Origin: Phytomonas francai
Taxonomy: Eukaryota > Euglenozoa > Kinetoplastea > Trypanosomatida > Trypanosomatidae
DNA: 64,000 nucleotides
Assembly (NCBI GenBank): GCA_001766655.1
Contig: MJCC01000004.1
Span: forward strand, 439,006-503,005
Reading direction: 5' to 3'
In this document: in pieces, positions 29,249 to 38,619 of the stretch
Layout: each line of letters starts with the position of its first letter
Position numbering within the stretch: position 1 is the first letter of the stretch
The notes under the pieces: model-generated
Told to the model about the DNA's origin: nothing
The model's database searches: none
The model's input: the letters and a program-made list of their open reading frames with translations, nothing else
Made by a program: the position numbers and the translations under genes

Positions 29249-32200
29249 CTACGTGACAGTGCTCACACGCAGAAGCGCCGAGGCTGCCACGACATCGCCT
29301 CTTTCGCCTGCTAGGAGTAGTGCTGTGCGACCCTGCCCATCTCCAAGATGCATGTACGCCGTCCAATCAGAGATCAAAATGCGATTACCTTGCTGATGCC
29401 CAAGGCTAACTCCTTTTTCTGATGTGCCTTCACTAGTCAATGATCCAGACTGAATATGCGGTATGGGGCTATTAAAGAATGGTGAACGTGCTACAAATTC
29501 CTTAACCTGATTAGTTATAGAGGCCTCGCGGCGATGCCACACTCTCTGGTCTCTTTTCTCGAGAACCTCATGGGCCCATGGTACTTGAGGAGTTGGAAAT
29601 CCCTCTAGTGTGTGAGGTGTATTTGAGCGGACTGCACGCGCCACTGCCTCAACAACCGCCGCGATCGCGGTACGGGTATCATCAGCTCCCCCCTCGCTCC
29701 CGCCCTCCTCGCAATTCTCACTCGGATCACGAGAGAAGTGCATGATGCCCGAATCAAGGTATCCGTAGCAGTTACCAGACACACAGTCATGAAGAGGGGT
29801 GTTGCCGTGTGCGTCAACAGCAAAAACAGACTCCGGATCTACTTCAAGTAGCGCATAGACCGCCTCAACAAAATGCGCCCGACAGGCGGCATGTAGCGGT
29901 CGTCGACCTTCACAGTCGCTCATACGGCACATGACTTTGGAAAGCTGTCTGTCAGAGATCCTACATACCCCACTCATATTCCTTGAATCATCCTTTTCGG
30001 CACCACTCAAAGAAATATCAGATGGCGATAGAGACAAAATGCGTAGCAGCGTTGGCAGCACAGAAAGCTGTCGAGCTCGGTCGACATGTGCGCATAGATA
30101 ATGCAGAGGTATGCGCAGCTCCGAGTCCGTTATCAGCAGCGCGTCATTCACGGTGGGGGGTAGATCTGTAAAGTGAGAAATCTTGCCGACCTTTCCTCCC
30201 GACACTCGCGTTGTGGATGGCGCGCTGCGCACCATACCATGTTCAACTGGCATGATAATATCGTCTACACTGCCTGGGTTAGCACCATACATATCCGTTA
30301 CAGCAGAAAAGAAACCATCTACCCCATCATGAAATTTATCCAGTTGTTGATTCTGTCTGCTAGAGCGCTGCTGCCGACGCGTTGATGCCACACCTGCAGA
30401 AGCTGCTTCGCTGGCGGTGGCATAGTTTTCTGGAGGAAAAGCGTTAGGCATGGCCTCTGAGCCCAAATATTTCCACTCCACCGAAGGCAAGTCACTCCCC
30501 TTCCTCATTAAATCTGTCATTGGGTTCGAATAAACTCCGTTCGCGTGACTGCTGTTATCCTTAATAAAATCACCAAATAAAAGCCTAAAAACTCTTACTG
30601 GGAGGCCAAGCTGTGCAGCAATGTGAAATTGAGTCTGAAGTGTGACAAAGCTTTGCATGCCAGGCTGCGTGCCATATTTGAGTAACAAGGAAATTATCTC
30701 CAAAGTTGTTTCAAATTTTGATAAGGACTCCAACGTAGAGCCCTCCTTCCCGATAGAAAGCGTACTCATCATCGGCTTCCCTGACATTTGGGACTGCTCC
30801 TTAAAATTTACATCCTTGAGGGAAAGCAACGCACGGAAAAGTGGAGTACACTGTTCATCGTCTAGTTCATCGGGATCGGCATAGCAATCAAGCATCATCT
30901 GGACGTAAATTGGCTTGCTCTGTGCAACCGCGAGGTGCAGAAGTGACCCACCTGTGGGCAGTCCGCTTGGCCGAGAAATTGAAGCGCTAGCCTCGTAAAG
31001 TAACACGCGTACGATATCGGGGTGACACTCGTGCTTGATAGCCATCTCAAGCGGCGTTGCGGACTGGACGTGGTCTGTTGCCTCGACATTGGCATGGGAC
31101 TGTGGATCAAAAGAAGAGGCCGCGTGCTGGCTCCGGAGCTGAGTGACGCTCGGCAGACGGTTGAGGATGGGGAGCGACGCTGAGGAGCCCGCGCTCCCCC
31201 CTTTCGAGTGCCCCGCTAAGAAAGAGAGGCCCGGGGTCGACGGGGAGACGCCCGGCTGTTGATGACGCTGAGATAACGAAGTTCGCCTCCGGGAACGAAG
31301 CATCCCGTTGCTGCCCTCATTGCGGCCCTTCCCACCAAAAGCCCCGGGCAATGACGCGAATTCAGTAAGCGCCTCGAGCATCTTTGTAGAGTGCCGCACC
31401 AGCACCTCAACCGCCCCTGGGTGGTTTTTAAGAACTGCAACGTGCAGTGGGGTGAGCCCATGCTTGTCGGGCTTCCCCGCTTGCACAGCAAAGCCAGGTT
31501 GCAGAAGACACTTCATCGCACTGACGTTTCCTGTGGAAGCGGCGTAGTAAAGAGGCGTCCTCCCAGCCATATCAACCGCATTCACGTCTATTGGGGCCCC
31601 GTTGTTGGCTGCCTGTGTATTCGCGATTAGTGGAGAAAGAAGTAATTCTAATATGCTAGCTTCTCCAGGCGGGCACCACGCCGCTGCATAATGCAATGCT
31701 GAGGCCCCCTGTGAGTCCCTTCGCATGACGTCAATCTTGTACTCTAGGACAAACTTACGAATCAACTCTGGATGGTAATTTAAAATAGCATACATGAGCG
31801 GTGTGAGACGCAGAGGAACTCGTGCTGCTACCAACGTTGCGGTGCTATCGCTATCTACTGTGTTATTGGCTTCGAAATTATCTGTAGGGGTCCACGTAGC
31901 GGCGTCAGACAGCTTATTGCTGCTGGCATGCCTCCAACCTTTTGCACTTTCCCCTTCTTCATCAAAGGCAATCAATTGCTGATGCGAGTTCAGTGCATGT
32001 CGGGGAAGATCCTCTGAGAGAGAGGCCCTTGGATCGAAATTGGCGTCTGCACCCTGGTTACTGCCGCATGTTTTGCTTCTATGGGATCCCCTAGACGGCG
32101 AGAAGGTTTTTGATGCAGAACGGGGAGAATTTTTGACGGCCTTGCCCGAATTTGAGGCAGAGATACCTCCATTGTTACCGCCCGATTTGGCGGTATTGCG

Positions 32201-34405
32201 CTGTGATTGTCGTGAGGCGCCACCCCCAGCCCCGTCCCGCTCTTTTGATGGAAACATGTTGGCTAAATTTGCTGCTGACGCATTGCTAGCACTTTGTCGT
32301 CCCTTTTCCTCCATCTCAACAGCGTACTCCACGTAACGAAGTGGATACTCAGATTCGGGAATGTGTCCATGGATATTAGCCCCGTAATCAACAAGATTTT
32401 GGATAAGCTCGGCAGTCGACCGGTCGGTGAAACTCCATGTCCGCTCCATCTCCTCAGCGCTAATTACTTGGAAAATGTTACTGGAACCCGCTATGCTGCG
32501 CAGTTGATCACCGCGATGCAGTACACCATTTCCTTGAGATGAAGCAGTGGTCTGTGGAATATTTCGACCCTGACGAGCTCCGGCTATCGAATGAGCAACA
32601 CCTCGCGTCATGGCTGACGACATCGTAGAGAGTCGTGGTTGTTGAGGTACATTCGACCCGAGGGTAAACGGCATGAGGATATAGTTTCGAACAACACAGG
32701 GGGGCAAGGATGCTAGTTTTACGGCGTCAGTAGCAAATGGGTCATCTTTCATTGCATTGGGTGGATTACGCCCAGTGCCATAGCGAATAAGCGAAACGAG
32801 AGCCGACTCACCAAACGCATTCTCAATATCAACTTTCAAACCACGGCGCCGGATGAGATAATCAAGAACCTGTCTCTGGCCGACGGAATAATGGATGAGG
32901 GTGTAGCGACCGTCCTCGGATAGCTGTGTGAGAGACGCACCATCGGCCCCCCCCGCATCGAGCAGAGTTTCCACCCGTGCGAGATTGCCAGTAGCACAGG
33001 CCCACGCCAATTCGCTTTGAATCCCGTTCACTAAAATCGTCTGCGCCGAGTCGGTTTCTGGTATGGTTGTAGACGGATCTGTGATGCTAGATTCGTCTGC
33101 GCCGTAAAAGGCGAGCAAGCGTGTGGCCATGGTGTCGCACATCGCAGACGCAAGCTCTAGCGCCGTTCTTGAAACAAAAGAATCGTAATCATGTGTTGTT
33201 ACTTTCTGGCCTGACGGTGAAGATTCGTTAGAGATATTTAAAGTTCGTTTTTTTTTACCCGGTTTCGTCGTCTCCTGTACCCCAGCGAAGGGGTCACACG
33301 CAGTAATCTTAATCGAAAAGTCGAGAAGCGAAGTCGAGCGAAAGATTTCACTTTCTTCTTCATAACCCTCGTTTAACTTCATATTCAGGCTCCCAAAACG
33401 AGAGGCTAGAGTAGGAAATGTTGGGTGCGGGAGTAACATGGTGAATGGGTTCCACACCATTGCATTATCTTCTATATCAAAACGCGGTATATGGGGGCGC
33501 ATCATCGTGGAAGACATACTCGTAACTTTCAAAAGGGGTTGCCGATAGGTGCGACCACTGCTGCTGCCTGGGCGAGAGGGTGAACTGATTGGGGGACTAT
33601 TTGTTCTGCTTTGTGTTTGCAGTCGAGTATAGTCATCCTCGTTATCAAGGGTATGTCTTACCTCAAGCTCCTGCTGAAGCACAGAGAGGAGGCTGAATGG
33701 TAAAATTGCCCCCGCCTTGGGAGGCACAGGTGTTTCCGATGGAGAGACAGATTTAACGTCGTTAACATTACCCACGAGGGATGATGACATCGGTACAGAA
33801 CCTGTGAAATGGAGCAAACGAAACAGGTTAACATGGTCCTTGAGAGATACCAGGTAGTGCAGCACAGTACCATACTTTCTGGAATGCGATAAAAGCGGTC
33901 CTTGAGACATACGAGGAGCTTCCTTCCCTTCCGTACCAGTCAAACGCAGACTTTTTTTGCGTTCCGCTCCACCACTCAAGATACCGTGAGGCCGCTGCTG
34001 CGCATGCTCCGTATCTGCTTTTTTTGTATCTCTGCTCCAATTGTTATCCTTTCCAGATTCACCAAACAAAGTGAGGGTAGAAAACGGCAACTCAACTAAA
34101 TCGTTGAGAGTTGCACCCTTTTCCATCAAGTACTGTACGAGATCGAGCCGATTTTTGACGTCATCGACGCCAAGGGGCCTGTTATCCTCGCCAGTATTCT
34201 GCACGAGTGATAAAACCACGGCCACCAAAGGACTCAGGCTGCAGCCGTAGCTGAACGGTGTCAGTTCGCGAGCACGGATAGGATCCGCACCGTGTTCTAC
34301 AGCATGTTGAGTTTGCTCAAGATTTCCGGCCAGGCAGGCGGCCATCAGCTGCTGATTCCATGTATTATTCGCATCTTCCACAATTCTTCGCTGTTTCGAT
34401 GTCAT
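29249..34405 (-). CDS. Large ankyrin-repeat protein
   Basis: 1718 residues from the Met at 34405 (MTSKQRRIVED). Ankyrin repeats are visible in several blocks: an N-terminal one (MAACLAGNLEQTQHAVEHGADP), one around residues 480-610 (ELAWACATGNLARVETLL), a strong central run around 910-1070 (ASALHYAAAW, RTPLYYAASTGNVSAMKCLL, LTPLHVAVLKNHPGAVEVL), another around 1165-1260, and a C-terminal group (RRPLHAACRAHFVEAVYALL, NTPLHDCVSG, RTALLLAGERGDVVAASALL). They are interrupted by long Ser/Asn/Gly-rich linkers. Ankyrin repeats mediate protein binding; no catalytic domain is seen, so the partner is unknown. The frame is open a further 85 codons upstream, but that part is AT-rich, Tyr/Ile-rich and resembles a 5' leader, so the internal Met was chosen. 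Confidence 0.88.
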   Translation of the reverse strand: MTSKQRRIVEDANNTWNQQLMAACLAGNLEQTQHAVEHGADPIRARELTPFSYGCSLSPLVAVVLSLVQNTGEDNRPLGVDDVKNRLDLVQYLMEKGATLNDLVELPFSTLTLFGESGKDNNWSRDTKKADTEHAQQRPHGILSGGAERKKSLRLTGTEGKEAPRMSQGPLLSHSRKYGTVLHYLVSLKDHVNLFRLLHFTGSVPMSSSLVGNVNDVKSVSPSETPVPPKAGAILPFSLLSVLQQELEVRHTLDNEDDYTRLQTQSRTNSPPISSPSRPGSSSGRTYRQPLLKVTSMSSTMMRPHIPRFDIEDNAMVWNPFTMLLPHPTFPTLASRFGSLNMKLNEGYEEESEIFRSTSLLDFSIKITACDPFAGVQETTKPGKKKRTLNISNESSPSGQKVTTHDYDSFVSRTALELASAMCDTMATRLLAFYGADESSITDPSTTIPETDSAQTILVNGIQSELAWACATGNLARVETLLDAGGADGASLTQLSEDGRYTLIHYSVGQRQVLDYLIRRRGLKVDIENAFGESALVSLIRYGTGRNPPNAMKDDPFATDAVKLASLPPCVVRNYILMPFTLGSNVPQQPRLSTMSSAMTRGVAHSIAGARQGRNIPQTTASSQGNGVLHRGDQLRSIAGSSNIFQVISAEEMERTWSFTDRSTAELIQNLVDYGANIHGHIPESEYPLRYVEYAVEMEEKGRQSASNASAANLANMFPSKERDGAGGGASRQSQRNTAKSGGNNGGISASNSGKAVKNSPRSASKTFSPSRGSHRSKTCGSNQGADANFDPRASLSEDLPRHALNSHQQLIAFDEEGESAKGWRHASSNKLSDAATWTPTDNFEANNTVDSDSTATLVAARVPLRLTPLMYAILNYHPELIRKFVLEYKIDVMRRDSQGASALHYAAAWCPPGEASILELLLSPLIANTQAANNGAPIDVNAVDMAGRTPLYYAASTGNVSAMKCLLQPGFAVQAGKPDKHGLTPLHVAVLKNHPGAVEVLVRHSTKMLEALTEFASLPGAFGGKGRNEGSNGMLRSRRRTSLSQRHQQPGVSPSTPGLSFLAGHSKGGSAGSSASLPILNRLPSVTQLRSQHAASSFDPQSHANVEATDHVQSATPLEMAIKHECHPDIVRVLLYEASASISRPSGLPTGGSLLHLAVAQSKPIYVQMMLDCYADPDELDDEQCTPLFRALLSLKDVNFKEQSQMSGKPMMSTLSIGKEGSTLESLSKFETTLEIISLLLKYGTQPGMQSFVTLQTQFHIAAQLGLPVRVFRLLFGDFIKDNSSHANGVYSNPMTDLMRKGSDLPSVEWKYLGSEAMPNAFPPENYATASEAASAGVASTRRQQRSSRQNQQLDKFHDGVDGFFSAVTDMYGANPGSVDDIIMPVEHGMVRSAPSTTRVSGGKVGKISHFTDLPPTVNDALLITDSELRIPLHYLCAHVDRARQLSVLPTLLRILSLSPSDISLSGAEKDDSRNMSGVCRISDRQLSKVMCRMSDCEGRRPLHAACRAHFVEAVYALLEVDPESVFAVDAHGNTPLHDCVSGNCYGYLDSGIMHFSRDPSENCEEGGSEGGADDTRTAIAAVVEAVARAVRSNTPHTLEGFPTPQVPWAHEVLEKRDQRVWHRREASITNQVKEFVARSPFFNSPIPHIQSGSLTSEGTSEKGVSLGHQQGNRILISDWTAYMHLGDGQGRTALLLAGERGDVVAASALLRVSTVT

Positions 34406-35000
34406 GTCAAAGACTACTATGCATATATAGATATTGATTTTCGTTGCTACGTATGTGTCGGAAGGTATGTAGGTCTGAGAAGCTATATTATCCGTATTAC
34501 TTTCCTTAGTTGGCTTATCTGCCCAAAGATATAAATCTATATATATATAGATTCTTTTCCTTTCACAATCTAGGAAGAAGTAGCTGGTTAAGTCATAGGT
34601 ATAAAGGAAGAAAACATGTTTAGCTCTGCATAATATTATTTCGTTCTTCTTCAGATTCAACTCCTATGATTGGATAGGTGAGCATAGCAATAGGATGGAC
34701 CAATTTAACATCAGTGGTATGAATTGTCCCGGTTTCTGCTTTACTATACCCCTCAATAGTTGTCATAGTCTAAAAACTTCATAAATAGAAAAATTATAAC
34801 AATAGGAGTAACAAACTAATAAGCCGAAGGTAAAGAATAGTTATGATGAGTAACTTTTGTGTGAGCAGGAAGCACCTGGACAACTTCTACGCTCCAAAAT
34901 ACCTCTCTTCACAGATTGATGGCATAGGCTTATCGCATACTACACTATCCTTATCGGCCCTTCTAGAAGGAAGATGACTAGCTTAGAACGCAATAAGAAA
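34406..35000. other. Intergenic spacer and ankyrin-gene leader
   Basis: AT-rich spacer between the kinesin stop and the ankyrin gene start. Part of it stays open in the ankyrin frame up to 34660, but composition argues that it is untranslated leader. No other feature is seen. Confidence 0.6.
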
Positions 35001-38000
35001 CTATGAATTTCCCATGTTCTGCCGCATCGCATCACGAAGCTTGTAAAGCGCTGCAAGCTGCTCATCTGCAGCTTTGTTACCAGTGGAACGGTGAGTGGGA
35101 GCATAAGGGTTAGATTGTGTGGAATAAGCGGTATAGGAAGAGCTCAAGGAATTTGTGTTGATTGGCAACATATGGGGACTTGCGTGACCACTGAGGGGTG
35201 TTACAAGCAACGAGGAAGTGGAGGGGGGGGGCTCTTTGTTACCTAACGGAAGAGGAAATGTTCCCGAAGGCTGGGACGGCAAAGCCACCTGAGGCCCAAG
35301 CGGTTGTAAGTGAAAGGGTTTCGGGTTTGTATTGTTCGGAAAAATGGGAACGGTACTGTGTGAAGAGGTTTCTCCGTCACCGTTGTGCAATCTAAGTGAA
35401 GAATGTAGCACCTCCGGTGAAGATGGTGAAGCAGAGGTGTTCAAAAAAAGGGGACTATGCGAGTTTGTTGTGGTAGATTCTATTTGAGGGGTTGTTGAAT
35501 TGGATAATGCGGGCATCATCCACATCGATAATGGAAAGCCTGGTGTAGACGACAAGGGAGGTGCACCTGGTGCGCCATACGTGATTGGATTGGATTTAGA
35601 GTTCGAGGCGGTTCCTGGCGCTGACTCTGTAAACAAGATAGAGCTGTTGTTGAGAGCATTGGACCTGGGTTGATCAGACGTAGCAAGACTACCAACGGAT
35701 GCACTGTTAGCATGGGTAGTGCCATGAAAGACTGTTGTAGGTGCTGAAGATGGATGCTTGACTTCAACATTGTCGTTGCTGTTGAGATGATTCAAAATCG
35801 TGGTAGAGGCAGCGTTATTAGTCATATTATGGACCTCTTTCGGAGAAGGATCCAAGCGAGTGCTCTGTACAGCCATCGCCACCTGTTTTTTTCGTGTTTT
35901 AAACCATTCCTCAAAATCCCGAGCTACCTGTTCCTGAGAGTGCTTCATAAAAGCGTGCATGCCATCGATAGTTTCCCTTTGCTGCCGGAGTTCTGCCGCA
36001 AGCGTGTTATAGCGCTGTCGGGTAGAACCGAGCTGATCCATTAAGTTTTGCTCCTCGGAGTCTACAACTTCTATGCCGTCCACTGCCCTTTCCGCACGTA
36101 GTCTCTGGATTTGCTGTTTGAGACTTTTCATAGTATCCACGCTCTGATTGAGCTGTTGTGCTGTTTCCTTGCAGGTAACATAGGCGGCTTTAAGATCCTT
36201 TTTTGTTGTCTCAATCTTTACGTAATTCTGGTAAGACCCTTTGAACGCCTCAAATGCCGCTGCACGGTCTTCCACAAGCTGAGCGTCTGATAGGGCAGAG
36301 AAATCCTGGGGCTGTTGCTGCTTCCTCCTTAGATACTCCTCTGTGGCAGCCGCTTCTGTAGAATTAATTTTACCTTGCTGGGCAAGGTCGGATAAACGGT
36401 CAAATGCAGGCAAAAGGTCTGCGCTCTTACGAGAAAACGCGGATTGCTGAGGTAAATCCGTATGTTTTTGCCTCTCGGTATGGGAAGAATGGTCAAAATC
36501 CCCCACAGACTCCCTCCTAACATCGTTCATCTGGGAATTTGAATCGTAGTACTGGTTGACGCTGCCGAAGGTCTGTGTAGCGGCGTTAAATCGGGTGCCC
36601 TGTGTGCGATGAAGAATATCCAGTATAGTATTTATTTCATTCTCCTTCTGTTTCAGGCTAATCTGTAGCCGCTCAATCTGTTCCTCGTATACTTTTGTGG
36701 TTGCACTCAATCTTTCTCCAGACACAGCCTCCCTGCCCCCCTGGTTGTTACTTGTACTGAAGTGTGAGCTCCCATTCGCATTAGAGTTCAGCGGTGAGCC
36801 CGGCCCCCCGGTCAACCCATTCTTGACGCCGCTGGTTTCCCCTAGAATCCTGTGTTTCATGAGATCAAAGCAGTAATAAATACGTACCATCTCCCCCTCA
36901 AATCCTTCAATACGACTGTCACCTCCAATGTACGCATCCACCATATTCCTGCACAATATCTTTTCCTCCTCGGTTAGATCCCGGTCCACTCCACCACCTT
37001 TCCCATCGCCATTCTTTTCGTAAAAAGCAAGCTGGTCCCTTAGCTGGGCTACCTCTGCTTTGAGCTTCTTCAAAAGCAAAACCGGGTCGGTTTCTTCATT
37101 AATGCGTGCATCCTGCTTAATAAGGGCGACACGCTGCGCGAAGCCGCATGTGCTGATGGTCTCCGGCAGCGCTGCCTTAGATAAGTGTGCGGTGGCCAAC
37201 ATGCTGGTACGACAATTCCCACCAAGACTATCTCGCAATACCATAGTCAAAAATGAGTTTCGAAAAGGAACATGATCGCGCCTGCCTTTGGCTTGCTCAC
37301 TCAAAGCAACGATCACATGTTCAAGATAATGAAGCGAAAGATTAATATATTTCGCCTCTGACAGGATCGTACCCCCAACACCAGATTTACTAACACGTTC
37401 ACTGCCAGCTAAATCGACAAGGTTGAGTTTTGAGCGACGTATCACTGAGGATCCCGCCACACGGGCTTCCAAAGAAATCGTAAAAACGCAGTGCGAGCGA
37501 GAGGACGTACGGTTCATTGGAGTCTCGCAGTACAGTCGGTTGGTATCCCCTAAAAATAATAAATTTAGCGCCTCGGTGAGCGTTGGAGCGGCATGCTGTT
37601 GGAGACCTCGCAGGACTACCATCAATTCATCATCGGAGCCCGTGGTGGTCTCGTGAACAGTTACGTTCGGCAGCTCCTCCAATGTCTTCGCATCTTGCCC
37701 ACGATTCAGCAAGTCCTGTCCCTTGTCATTGTAGATTTGCAGGTAGGAAATGCACACACTCCAGAAACAGTCCTGCTGACGCTTCGCGACCTCGTCGTAA
37801 ATCAGACCCAGTGCTCGAGGAATAATGCCACGCTCATCGTAGCTCTCCGTGCCACCGGTGATAGAGTAGGTCTTGCCACTCCCAGTCTGACCGTAGGCAA
37901 ATATAGTGCTATTGTACCCATCGAGAACCGATAAGACACAATCTTTCGCAACCACATTGAATACATCCTCTTGTGTAGACTGAGGTTCGAAAATATGTCG

Positions 38001-38219
38001 AAATTGAAAACTAAAGTCCTCTAATGAGTTGTTAACGATATCGCTCTCGCTGCGCCGGTCGACGTGGAACATCAACTTACTGCGGCCACTGAAAGAGGGT
38101 TCCAGAACGTAGCTGCAGGGGGCATTGTCGCATGAAGAAGTGCCCAGGATGCTGCTTTGTTGAATAGATATCTGTGGTCGAAGGCGCAAGTAAACGCGAA
38201 TGGCCTCATGATTACTCAT
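35001..38219 (-). CDS. KIF6: Kinesin-9 family motor, KIF6 type (KIF9B)
   Basis: 1072 residues with an N-terminal kinesin motor (about 5-380). Visible motifs: P-loop GQTGSGKT at 110-117, switch I SSRSH at 239-243, switch II DLAGSE at 269-274, and the LGGNC microtubule-binding region. The stretches EALNLLFLGDTNR, AKYINLSLHYLEHVIVALSE and FAQRVALIK match the KIF6 branch of kinesin-9 as I know it, rather than KIF9. Kinesin-9 proteins work in cilia and flagella; in trypanosomes the KIF9B member is linked to axoneme and paraflagellar rod assembly. Coiled-coil segments follow (about 385-405, 515-540, 640-780), then a Ser/Thr/Pro-rich tail and a short C-terminal helix with KAADEQLAALYKLRDAM. ATP hydrolysis residues are intact, so it should be an active motor. 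Confidence 0.93.
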   Translation of the reverse strand: MSNHEAIRVYLRLRPQISIQQSSILGTSSCDNAPCSYVLEPSFSGRSKLMFHVDRRSESDIVNNSLEDFSFQFRHIFEPQSTQEDVFNVVAKDCVLSVLDGYNSTIFAYGQTGSGKTYSITGGTESYDERGIIPRALGLIYDEVAKRQQDCFWSVCISYLQIYNDKGQDLLNRGQDAKTLEELPNVTVHETTTGSDDELMVVLRGLQQHAAPTLTEALNLLFLGDTNRLYCETPMNRTSSRSHCVFTISLEARVAGSSVIRRSKLNLVDLAGSERVSKSGVGGTILSEAKYINLSLHYLEHVIVALSEQAKGRRDHVPFRNSFLTMVLRDSLGGNCRTSMLATAHLSKAALPETISTCGFAQRVALIKQDARINEETDPVLLLKKLKAEVAQLRDQLAFYEKNGDGKGGGVDRDLTEEEKILCRNMVDAYIGGDSRIEGFEGEMVRIYYCFDLMKHRILGETSGVKNGLTGGPGSPLNSNANGSSHFSTSNNQGGREAVSGERLSATTKVYEEQIERLQISLKQKENEINTILDILHRTQGTRFNAATQTFGSVNQYYDSNSQMNDVRRESVGDFDHSSHTERQKHTDLPQQSAFSRKSADLLPAFDRLSDLAQQGKINSTEAAATEEYLRRKQQQPQDFSALSDAQLVEDRAAAFEAFKGSYQNYVKIETTKKDLKAAYVTCKETAQQLNQSVDTMKSLKQQIQRLRAERAVDGIEVVDSEEQNLMDQLGSTRQRYNTLAAELRQQRETIDGMHAFMKHSQEQVARDFEEWFKTRKKQVAMAVQSTRLDPSPKEVHNMTNNAASTTILNHLNSNDNVEVKHPSSAPTTVFHGTTHANSASVGSLATSDQPRSNALNNSSILFTESAPGTASNSKSNPITYGAPGAPPLSSTPGFPLSMWMMPALSNSTTPQIESTTTNSHSPLFLNTSASPSSPEVLHSSLRLHNGDGETSSHSTVPIFPNNTNPKPFHLQPLGPQVALPSQPSGTFPLPLGNKEPPPSTSSLLVTPLSGHASPHMLPINTNSLSSSYTAYSTQSNPYAPTHRSTGNKAADEQLAALYKLRDAMRQNMGNS

Positions 38220-38619
38220 TACTTACTACTTATGTATTTCTATTTTTTATACATATATAAAAGCACAAAATAATAATCCAGTTTGACACCCTCTTGAGCT
38301 TTTGTAAGGAGCCTTTTGGGAAATTTGTAGAAGGAAAAAAAAGAGATTGATACCTATAATCAACAAAAATAAAGTAAAAAAAGATATATTTAAACCTTAT
38401 TATTATGTCAATTGGCAAAAAAAACGTATTGTCCACTCATATTTACCTATTTTATTACAAATGCCAAAACTAAAACAATTAGTTGACCCCCATACAATAT
38501 ATATAAATAAGAAAAAGTGATCCATAATTTTCCTGTATCTCCGAAAGACTAATTTAAGGAAGGTTAATGGATAGAGTTGAATGCGCGCGCCTCATTTTCG
38601 ACCATCCAAACTCCTCGAC
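38220..38619. other. Intergenic spacer
   Basis: About 400 bases of AT-rich spacer between the U2SURP-like gene stop and the kinesin start, containing the acceptor tract listed separately. Confidence 0.6.
38313..38346 (-). promoter_or_regulatory. Probable trans-splice acceptor tract for the kinesin mRNA
   Basis: On the minus strand 38346-38330 is a 17-base pure C/T run, followed 15 bases later by the first AG (38314-38313), about 95 bases before the kinesin ATG. Confidence 0.6.

Noticed and set aside
34406..34660. 85-codon N-terminal extension of the ankyrin protein with hydrophobic Tyr/Phe/Ile content
   Set aside because: AT-rich, leader-like composition; the protein-like sequence begins exactly at the internal Met at 34405.
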